A DNA stretch of 64,000 nt from Cylindrodendrum hubeiense (Eukaryota > Ascomycota > Sordariomycetes > Hypocreales > Nectriaceae). The stretch is taken from contig JAANBB010000213.1 of NCBI GenBank assembly GCA_014621425.1, positions 1 to 64,000 of the forward strand. Reading direction: 5' to 3'. Both the position numbers and the translations under genes were made by a program. Below are positions 55,601-64,000 of this stretch, piece by piece. The notes under the pieces are model-generated. The model was not told the origin of the DNA. It was given only the letters and a program-made list of their open reading frames with translations, and searched no databases. Every line of letters starts with the position of its first letter. The first letter of the stretch is position 1.

Positions 55601-56930
55601 CCACAATGATCGAACCCCTGAAGCCGAAGCAGTCTTTGAAGGTTGCTGAGCTCCAGGATGGAGACATCATTTGCTTCCAGCGATCTACCGAGCGCAAGGC
55701 CGAGCAACAAAAGCGCTCTGGCGACAAGCCACTGGAGACGTACGTCAACACCATGTCCCAAATGTCCATCTCACTCACAACCCCCAGGATCACCACATCG
55801 GATCACTTTGAGGATGCCCGCGAGTACTACGACTTCCTTGAGCACAAGAGGACCGTCAGATTCCACCCTCACACTAGCCGATGCGATCACACCAAGTACC
55901 CCCCGTTCGATTTGGTTTTGAATTCTAAAATCACCTACGACACTCTAGCGGAGCGAGTTGGGGCCCATCTTGAGGTACCCCCAACGCACATTCGATTCTG
56001 GACCGTGAACTCGACAACCGACAACCCCAAGGCGTCAGTGAGGCGTGGAGCGAACCCCACCCTGCGACAAATCCTGAATCCCATGGGATCCACCAGTCTC
56101 AGCTCCAGTCAACGAGGTGACGCCTTCTTTTTCGAAGTCCTCGAGATCAGCTTGGCTGAGCTGGACACAAAGAAGAGCATCAAGTTGACTTGGTTGAGTG
56201 AGGGAATCACCAAGGAGGTAAGAGTGCCACATATTTGCATGGTGATGAGTTGGCTGACAATGAGATTAGGACCAGTACGACTTGCTTGTGCCCAAGACCG
56301 GAACTATCGAAGACTTGATTGACGCCTTGGTCAAGAAGGCACAGATCTCGAATGAGGAGGAAGGTGGCAGGATACGGGTTTACGAGACCAGCTCTAACAG
56401 ATTCTATCGCGAACCTGTTCGAGAACACCCAGTCATGAACCTCAACGACTTTACTCAGATCTACGCCGAGCGTGTTCCTCAGGACGAAACAGCAGCAGAG
56501 GACGGCAACTTCATCCAGGTCTTCCACTTCCAGAATGACGTGAGCCGAGTCCACGGCGTTCCGTTCAAGTTCCTCCTCGTTGAGGTGAGTTACGAGCCTA
56601 ATTGGTTACATATCAGCAAAATTAACATTTATCCAGGGCGAGAAGTTTGCGGAGACGAAGAAGCGATTGGAGAAGCGAACTGGAATCAAGGGCAAGAGCT
56701 TTGAGAAGATCAAGATTGCCGTTGTTCGACGATCCAACTACTCCAAGCCTCAATATCTCAATGATGGTTCGTCCTACCTCGACATGGAGTACTCGTGTAT
56801 ATGGCTAACTGATGAATCAGATGATGAACTCTGGAACGTGGCACAATCTGATGATGACTACCTCGGCCTTGACCATGTGGATAGAACAAGGACGCTGAGA
56901 AATGGCGTTGGGGATCTTTTCCTTCGATAG
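52670..56930 (+). CDS. Ubiquitin carboxyl-terminal hydrolase, USP7/Ubp15 family
   Basis: Model: join(52670..52672, 52954..53107, 53215..53362, 53435..53894, 53948..55540, 55591..56217, 56270..56584, 56637..56766, 56821..56930), 1,179 aa. The ATG stands alone on the first coding exon; the 281-nt intron contains a (CCA)n run. The fourth intron (53895-53947) appears to be GC-AG with donor GCATGG. Domains: MATH/TRAF domain at residues about 70-205 (FEHTWTVENWRSLGKKEHG), USP catalytic core with Cys238 in GATCYLNSLLQ and His481 in HSGDLNAGHYYAFLK, then ubiquitin-like repeats to the C-terminus. This is the architecture of human USP7 and yeast Ubp15, which remove ubiquitin from regulators of cell cycle, endocytosis and peroxisome biogenesis. 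All catalytic boxes are intact. Confidence 0.95.
52802..52823 (+). repeat. (CCA)n microsatellite in USP7 intron 1
   Basis: Seven consecutive acc/cca triplets inside the first intron. It makes a run of His or Thr in chance frames and explains the apparent open frame around 52561-53184. Confidence 0.8.
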
Positions 56931-57807
56931 TCCGCCAGCAAGCCGCTGAGTGAGACGTGCATTAAGAAGGGCAGTGTCAGCCCAGCCCTGGACCTCGGTG
57001 TTTAGCATATCAGCCTACTTCAAAAGCACCGTCGCAAAGTATCTATAGTCGTCGTCGCGGGCGCAGGCGTTTCTTTAGTATTGGAACGGGAACGCATACG
57101 AGACAAGACAAAGGATGGTGGTGAAAGAGATTTGGACTTGCGGCAGGGGCTTCGTTTTATCACAAGACGGGCACAGGAATTGGACCGGGACGTACAGGGA
57201 GAGGGCTGGACGACTACTACTACCATGGACGAGGCCTTTATTTATCTCTTATTTCTGCAAATCACGATGTCAGTTGAGCTGCCCAAGCTTTGGGGCATCG
57301 TATATAGAAACCGTGATGAGAGCTTGACTGCTGTATGATATTCGAGTCGACGTTGGGTTACTAGATTATCAGGACTAGGTATTTAGAAAACCCAGACAGG
57401 TAACATGGCAGGAATGAACTGTTCTCGTTGATTCTCAGTGCCTCTGATGTAGGGTAGATATATGATGTTTATCAGTTGATACCACTCCGACTCTTGACAC
57501 AACTCACAGGAACGATATTCGGGAAACATTAAATATCAGCACACAGGACATAGATCCTTGAAGAGTAAAAATTCCATGACATTTTATTGAAACTTCTTAC
57601 GGGACTTGAAAATAGTCCCAGCACTATGGTTTTCCCAGGCTCTCACGACCAGATGCCGGAGAGTCACACTTCGCTGTCCTCGCTGGATATCCATGCAACT
57701 AAACCAACTCCAATATCAAATTCGTAATCATCTCAAGGCACTCTATTGCTTTTTGTTCTCTTATGTTCGCGTTGTATATTTGTAGCATGCAAGATCAAAA
57801 TGCACAA
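56931..57807. terminator. Convergent 3' flanks of USP7 and asparaginase genes
   Basis: 877 bp between convergent stops, A/T-richer than coding DNA, with no supported gene. Small frames at 57081-57338 lack any recognisable domain. Confidence 0.5.
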
Positions 57808-59804
57808 TCACATTGGGCTATCGCGGCCCCCAGGGAGACACTCCCTCTCCTCAACAGAGAGGTGGGCGCCGGCGAGACGCAGGAGCTGAGCACAAGGCTC
57901 CTTGCCGGACTTAACGGCGACGAACAAGGCTGAATTGTTGGCCTTGTTGCGCTCATGGACGCTGGCGCCGCGGTGTAGTAGCTCGAGGAGGATCTCGGTG
58001 CTGCCGGAGACGGCAGCGAGGTGGACGGCTGTGTTGCCAGCGTAGTCGGACTTCTTGAGCATGTGGCTGCCCTCGCCCTGGAGCAGCTCCTTGACGAGGT
58101 TTAGCTCACCATTTTCGATAGCGTAGCCCAGGGCGCTGAAGGCGGTCTCACTGCGCGTCAGGTGGGCGGCGGCGAAGTCGAGGGAGCCGGACGGGTGGGA
58201 GAAGCTCGGGTGGGCGATCTCGGTCATCTCACCGCGAAGGGAGCGCGAGAGCTGGTCGCTGATGTCTTTGGGAGTGAGGCCGGGGAGGGCGAGCAGATAT
58301 GAGAGCTTCGTAAGGGCGGCTTCAGCAGTGAGATCCAGGCCGAAGATGACGCCGGCGCGGCCGAGGAGGGTACCCGGCCCGTAGACGGGAGAGACAAAGC
58401 CGTTGACGCACTGACTGACGTTGACGACGACAATGCCGCGGGTGACGGCGGCCTTGATGACCTTGGTCAGCTGCCCATCGGAACCGCCGGGGATATTGCC
58501 CATGCCAAAGGTCTCGAGGATGAGGCCGCGTAAGCCAGGCAGGTGGAGGACAGCGTCAATCATCTCGGGCTTAATACCAGGGAAGACGCGCAAACAGGCG
58601 ACGTGGGTGGTGTCGAGGCCCTTGGAGATGTTGAACTTGGCGATGGTGGTTGGGCGCAGGACAAGGGGCCAGTTGACAGTGATGCCGAGACCGTTGACGG
58701 TGGCGAGAGGCTCAGCATTGGGGCTATCAAAGGCCTCGAAGTTGGTGGCCGAGACCTTTGTGGTGCGGTTACCGCGGTAGAGGCGGTGGTGGAAGAAGAG
58801 GCAGACCTCGGGGATGACAAAGGTGCCGGCGATGATGAGAGAACCGAGGAGGTTGTCGACGCCGTCGGATTGGAGGGAGAAGATGGGGGCCTGGGAGCCA
58901 GTGAGGATGACGGGCTTGCCGAGGCTGTTCATCATGAAGGAGAGGGCAGAGGCAGTGTACGCGAGGGAGTCGGTGCCGTGGAGGATGACGAAGCCGTCAA
59001 AGAGGTGGTAGTTCTCATGGACAGCCGTAGCCATGGCGTCCCAGTCGTGGGCCTCGATGGAGCTGGAGTCGAGGAGGGGGTTGAACTCGAGGATGCCATA
59101 GCGGACGTGGCGATCATACGCTGTGGGCGGGGTGCGGAGGGAGTCAATGTGGATGCGCTGCCCATTGCGGTAGGCAGGGAGAGTTACTGTGGTTTGTGTT
59201 AGGACGGTGACTTGGTTGAGGATGGGTATGTGGTGGTTTGAAGGTGGTGGTTGTGGCGCAGGGGAGGTGTGTCATGATGGTTGCATGTCATGATGAGTAT
59301 GGTGCCAGGGGGGTTCTTGGCGAATAATCCACTAAATGCTTCTTTAAACATACCTTTAGGTCCGTTATCATTGAACGACGGCCGCGGGGCCATGGCATTT
59401 TCGAGGAAATTACTGGTGGGCTGGAGGCCGTCGGGGGTTTGTTGCATGCAGATAGTGCCTCCGGTGCCGATGATAAGGACGCGGGACTCGGGATATTTCG
59501 TCTCAACCTCGGTCTCGATGCGGCCAAAGACATTGCTACTACGGCTGCCATGGCGGCTACGATTGGCAGTGGCATTGATGACGCTGCCGTTGGCGACGCT
59601 GCCATTGACGACGCTGCCATTGACGATACTGCCATTGACGACGCTGCCGTTGTTGAAGCTGCCGTTGTTGAAGCCGCCGTTGTTGAAGCCGCCGTTGTTG
59701 AAGCTACCATTGTTGAAACTGCCATTGTTGACACTGCCATGGACGCTGCCATAGACACTGCCGTTGCCATTGGCATTGGGGGATGGTGGCTGATAATCAG
59801 ACAT
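57808..59804 (-). CDS. L-asparaginase (type I) with ankyrin repeats
   Basis: Model: complement(join(57808..59186, 59354..59804)), 609 aa, with one 167-nt intron (GTATGT..CACAG). Residues 12-78 are a low-complexity tandem array of NGSF/NNGG/VNGS units. The asparaginase domain follows: the nucleophile region GTGGTI (residues 113-118), then the second motif HGTDSLAYTASAL, ILTGSQAPIF, and the C-terminal half with LETFGMGNIPG. After it come ankyrin repeats (GNTAVHLAAVSGSTEILLEL, NNSALFVAVKSG). Asparaginase plus ankyrins is also found in mammalian ASPG and in other fungi. It should hydrolyse L-asparagine to aspartate and ammonia in the cytosol; no signal peptide is present, although the N-terminal Asn-Gly-Ser array has many N-x-S sequons. 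The ankyrins may mediate self-association or regulation. Confidence 0.92.
59571..59771 (-). repeat. Degenerate coding tandem repeat (Asn-Gly-Ser units)
   Basis: Imperfect 12- to 15-bp units encode an Asn/Gly/Ser/Val/Phe array in the asparaginase N-terminus. Phe-containing units (NNGSF, NNGGF) come first, then Val/Ile-containing units (VNGSV, VNGSI, ANGSV). The array is likely to vary in length between strains. Confidence 0.85.
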
Positions 59805-62214
59805 GGTGTTGCCTTGGGCGTGGGTGTGTGAGGGACAGGGAAAAGAAAAAAAAGAGGAGAGGTGAGGGGGATAAGGATAAGATATTGGGAGATAAGAGGG
59901 AGAAAGAGCCAGTCAGTCTCCTGGGAGACTTGACGCCGAGAGCGTGAGCGTGAGAGCGTGAGAGCGGGCGCAACCAAGTTGTGTCTGTGGGCGTGTGTGA
60001 CGTCGCGATAACAAGGTGCGTTAGTGGCGGGGGAGGGGCGTGAAAAGTGTAAAGCGGCTACACCAGCGACGATTCGATTGGCGACAGCAGAGTTCACGAT
60101 ATAGCAAATGGGCTTTTTTTCTGCGAGAATGAAGAGAGGGAGAGAAGGAAGAGGAAGAAAAAAATTGCAATTCAGCAGCAGGAAAAAAGGGAGGCGGCTC
60201 CTCTTTAGAAGCGATGCCGGGGATGCGCGAGACCTTGGTGCGAGAAGACGCAAGAGAGTGATCAAGTGGATCCTTTGCGAGTTTTCGAGGGGTAATAGCA
60301 ACTCGACGTCGGTTTTATCTGGCGAGTGAGAGAAGATGATGGGATCACACACGCGCAACAACCCAAGTCACATGGTGCATCTGCGGTTAGTGTTTTTTTC
60401 TCCTTCTTTCTTTCTCGTCTTCTTTTCTTTCTGTTGTTTTCTCCTCTTTGTGGTCTTTCCTGTGGAGTAAAAGCGTAGCAATGACGACTGCCTTTCGCTT
60501 GGGGGAAAAAAAAAAAAGGTTGGCTCTCGTCCTTTTCTTATCCGCGACTGACACGGAGCGAGGCTTGGTGTTGTTGTCCTAGCCATGGGCCAGCTGACCA
60601 GCCTAGCCCGAGCGTTTGACAAGCAAGGCCCATGCCGTGTGACCAGACTGACTGATGGATTCCTCAATTCGGTAGGTGTCCGTATGCCGGTAATTGCAGA
60701 CGGACCATGTCATTCATTTCGGTAGTTTTGTCGTCCCTTGCTGAGGAAGACGCCCGTCCTGCTCTTGTGATTCCTACCCCAGAGAAACGCAACCAGCACA
60801 CCACCGACAGCGGGGGGTGGCATGCCACAGCGGTTGGCTGGTCTGGGCCGTTCTTGTCGCCTCTGAGCGTTCGCCGTGGGCATGGATCATGGATCACGGA
60901 TCTGGGCATGGATGGTCTGGATGGCCTGGATGGGTCTCGGGGACAGGCGACGGCCAGTGGGACCGGAGAGAAAGGAAGCAGAAGCCACGAAGAAGAAGAA
61001 AATTGGCACTACTCGGTAGTACGTATTGTTCGGGCAGTGTGAGGCGTCGACAGGGGCGTTCCCCCACTAGAACAAAGTGGGTTTTCCGGCCGCTTTGGAC
61101 AACTTTGGACAACGGCGTCATCAACCGGCCACTGACTGGGCCAATGTGTTTCCGGAAGGTGGATTCGCCATGGGTGGCCACTGGTGCGAAGAAAACAGCA
61201 CCGCAAACAGCAGGGCAGGCAACAAAGCAGATGCTCCGATTTCCGGGCCGCCCTACGCCGTCGAAATCCGGCCGTTTGTTTTTCACGGCCGGCCCCCATG
61301 CAATTCGATGCCTGCCCCGGAGAGCTATCTACCTTACTATGTACCTTACCTAGGTGCCTACATGGGGAGGTACCCTACCTAGCTGGCGTCCGTGATGAAG
61401 AGCCATGGACGTCAGGTTGTCGTGATCTGTCAATGGGCTCAGTTATGATGTGATGTGATGCGACGCCGCGGGATGCACGGGGAAGGGAGAGGGACCATGA
61501 CAACTAGATATGACGTCTTTCCAACCGTCGACTTTCCAGGGTCTGGGTTTGGATTGGATTGGATTTCCATTGACACAGACATGGATGGATGGACTCTCTC
61601 TTGGTGTGCGTGCTGGCTGATAAGCTATTAACTACCTTAGGTACCTACCTACTCGGTAATACTCCCTCCCTACCACCAACTTGGGGGTATCTTACGGTAC
61701 CTAAGATAGGTGCCTACCTCCCTGGTATCTCCTACAAATCACTGAGCTGTACGTACCTTGCAGCGACCGACCGACCGCGACCCCCCTGGCCCTGGTCCGT
61801 GTGCGGAATTCTGCCCGACTTTCGCGCTTCACCGCCTTCGTACGCCTCGCTCGCTCTCTTGTCTCGTCTTGCTTTGCCTTGGTAGGTGCGTGTGATGTGA
61901 TAGTGCGTATCCATTATCCGTCCATACGAACGCCCGAACAAAGGCGAACAGCTGTCTTGCGCAACGTCAGCCCTCCATCACCCTCGTCTCACTCTCCGCC
62001 GAATCAGCCCCCGGATCCGATTTCCACCTCGTCCCGATACTACCACCACGACTCCATTTCCCCAGATTCCATCGTCGACGTTCGAGAGGCGATGCGAGTC
62101 CAAGTCCGCCTTCACGACGGCCCACCCTCCGTCTGACGCGCCAACCGCTTCCAAGTTCCAAGCTTCCAACCTCTCTACTATTAACCCTCCGGCGCATCGC
62201 ACCATCCCGACGCC
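59805..62214. promoter_or_regulatory. Divergent intergenic region between asparaginase and Bur1-like kinase
   Basis: 2.4 kb with no supported gene. The asparaginase side (59805-60550) is G/A-rich on the plus strand, that is C/T-rich on its own strand, with several poly-A/T runs, consistent with promoter and leader. At 61325-61384 and 61620-61720 there are clusters of TACCTA/TAGGTA and GGTACC motifs. The last 250 bp before 62215 are C-rich, the kinase leader. Frames here (for example 60817-61353) show no domain. Confidence 0.55.
61325..61720. repeat. Two clusters of TACCTA/TAGGTA/GGTACC motifs
   Basis: Short palindromic or near-palindromic elements (acctaggt, ggtacc, taggtacctacc) recur many times in two clusters, at 61325-61384 and 61620-61720. 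Similar but smaller groups lie at 5467-5480, 13433-13470, 14670-14700 and 39075-39098, all noncoding. They look like a lineage-typical intergenic motif rather than a mobile element. Confidence 0.6.
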
Positions 62215-64000
62215 ATGGAACCTCCGACGGATACGCCGCCAGACGGCACCTCGCCGCGAACCTTTGCTCTCAGCCACCTGCGACCGCGATCCAGCTTCCA
62301 GGGCTGCTCGCGCATCTCCGACTATGAGCTGCAGGGCAAGCTGGGCGAGGGAACCTTTGGGTATGACTTGTTCAAATCCCCTCTTGGCACCGTCTATCCG
62401 ATCAATGCTGGCTAACACCGGGCTTTCCCCTATAGTGAGGTTCATCGAGCCCGATCGCGGAAAACCGGCGCCCTCGTCGCGTTGAAGAAAATCATCATGC
62501 ATCACGAAAAGGATGGCGTATGTCATACTCGAGCCACTTCTGCCAAGCCGACCTCACCTCTCTGACCCCATCCAGTTTCCCATTACCGCCCTCCGCGAGA
62601 TCAAGCTGCTCAAACTCCTGTCACATAAGAACATCCTCAGCCTTTATGACATGGCTGTCGAACATCCTTCAAGATCAAGTGAGTGCTCGTCTCTTCTCCA
62701 CCAACGTCGCCTCCAATTCAATTACTCATGCGGTTTGCCTCAGCCGACAAGCGCAAGAAGCCTATTGTGTACATGGCCACCCCCTACATGGACCACGATC
62801 TCTCCGGTCTGCTCGACAATCCCACGGTCCATTTCAAGGAGGCTCAAATCAAGTGCTACATGCTGCAGCTGCTCGAGGGCCTTCGCTACCTCCACGAGAA
62901 CCAAATCCTCCACCGCGATATGAAGGCTGCCAACTTGCTCATCAACAATGAAGGTATCCTTCAGATTGCCGATTTTGGTCTGGCCAGACATTACGAGGGG
63001 CAGACTCCCCAGGCCGGCCAGCCTGTGGGCGAAGGGCGTCGAGAATACACTGGCTTGGTGGTAACGAGATGGTACCGACCACCTGAGCTGTTGCTGCAGC
63101 TGCGGCAATACACCCCCGCTATTGACGTATGGGGAGTTGGGTAAGTTGCTAGCTATTCATTCGGTTTATTGTTTTTTATCCTAACATGACTTAGCTGCGT
63201 CTTTGGCGAGATGTTGGTGCGGAAGCCGATCCTCGCTGGCGAGAGCGACAGCCACCAGCTGGAAATCATCTGGGACCTTATGGGCTCCCCTACAGAGGAA
63301 AATATGCCTAGGTGGAAGATGCTACCAGGTGGTGAGCATTTGACGACACGACCTCGAGCTGGAAATATCCAGAATCGATTCAGAGAGTAAGTTATATGCG
63401 TCTCTAAAATCACTGGCGGAACCAAGATCTAACAATGGCCCCTCAGATACGGCTCAGGAGCCATCTCACTTCTGAAAGAGCTACTGAGATTGGATTGGCG
63501 GACTCGAATCAATGCAGTGGACGCACTAAAGCACCCGTACTTTAAGATGGCGCCCCTACCCCTGGACCCGCGCGAAATCCCAACCTACGAAGAGAGCCAC
63601 GAGCTGGACCGAAGAAAGTTCCACGATCGGAAGGCCGCACTCCCTCCGGCTCCCAAGGGAGGAACCGTGGGGATCGGCCCTGATGCGAATGGCGCCACGG
63701 CCGGCTTCAACAGCAGCGATGCGTACGGTAACGGCCGTAACGGGGCAAATGGCGGTCGGTACCGGAACGGACCTGAAGATCGCCGACCAGCGTGGCAGCG
63801 GGAGCGAGGGCCACCACCCCCTCGCCCACCTCCTGGGGAAGAAGGCGATTATCGAGATCGAGGCCCTCGGGGCCGCGGGGCACCTGGGCCTCGAGGTGGC
63901 GCCGAGATTGACACATATATCCCTGCGTACAAGCGGGATGATGCAGTCCCCCGACGGAGGGATGACCGCCCTCCCAGAGACGATCGCCCTCCCAGAGACG
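62215..64000 (+). CDS. BUR1: Bur1/Sgv1 cyclin-dependent kinase (CDK9-like), 3' truncated by window
   Basis: Model: join(62215..62360, 62436..62517, 62576..62678, 62744..63140, 63195..63386, 63447..>64000); the frame is still open at the right edge. Exons join in phase into a complete kinase domain: glycine loop GEGTFG, ALKKI lysine, the PITALREIK helix, catalytic [17 protein letters not shown], and the T-loop Thr in [14 protein letters not shown]. After the kinase comes an extension rich in Gly, Asn, Arg, Pro and Asp (for example [14 protein letters not shown]), probably disordered. In yeast Bur1 with cyclin Bur2 phosphorylates the RNA polymerase II linker/CTD and Spt5 to promote elongation; S. 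pombe Cdk9 is equivalent. Nuclear. The cyclin partner is not in the window. Confidence 0.93.

Noticed and set aside
59288..60361. 357-codon minus-strand frame overlapping the asparaginase start
   Set aside because: It shifts frame relative to the well-supported asparaginase exon and reads its repeat as Ala/Ser low complexity; a shadow extended through the leader.
1..64000. CRISPR arrays, bacterial operons, intact transposons or viral genes
   Set aside because: No spaced direct repeats, no transposase, reverse transcriptase or capsid motifs, and gene structure is plainly fungal nuclear.

Overview
The window is nuclear DNA from a filamentous ascomycete, most likely a Sordariomycete (Pezizomycotina). 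This is an inference from short introns (about 45-80 nt) with GT..CTRAC..AG signals, GC-rich third codon positions in the genes, fungal-specific families (Zn2Cys6 regulator, GT15 mannosyltransferase, Bur1, DUF7025-type AAA ATPase, fungal STAND-like protein) and intergenic TACCTA/GGTACC motifs. I find nineteen protein genes, eighteen complete and one cut by the right edge. I see no convincing tRNA, rRNA, CRISPR or intact transposon. Exon boundaries were read by hand. In every model given as a join the exon phases agree and the total is divisible by three.

Layout. 1-9.8 kb is unusually gene-poor. 9.86-12.78 kb (+) is a Zn2Cys6 transcription factor with a long pyrimidine-rich leader. 14.9-16.2 kb (+) is a WDR83/MORG1-like WD40 protein. 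16.55-17.92 kb (-) is a KTR-type mannosyltransferase, divergent from a gamma-tubulin complex component (18.6-21.3 kb, +). Next come an alpha/beta-hydrolase-like protein without catalytic Ser/His (-), an LCCL-domain membrane protein (-), the queuine tRNA-ribosyltransferase accessory subunit (+), a secreted alkaline phosphatase (+) and CutC (-). 33.1-39.0 kb holds a head-to-head pair: a STAND/NACHT-like protein with a degenerate P-loop (-) and a DUF7025/AAA+ ATPase (+) whose frame contains an in-frame TGA. The rest is mostly housekeeping: SET/NAP-family histone chaperone (+), questin-oxidase-like protein (+), Pwp2 (-) divergent from a Cdc12/AspC septin (+), mitochondrial alpha-ketoacid dehydrogenase kinase (-) divergent from a USP7/Ubp15 deubiquitinase (+), L-asparaginase with ankyrin repeats (-), and the start of Bur1/CDK9 kinase (+).

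Most genes are unrelated housekeeping functions, not a pathway cluster. The accessory-looking part is the 33.1-39.0 kb pair, which is the best candidate for an uncharacterised system. Other points of interest are two apparent GC-AG introns with GCATG donors, the pseudo-hydrolase, an initiator codon alone on its coding exon, and a low-complexity Asn/Gly/Ser head on the asparaginase.
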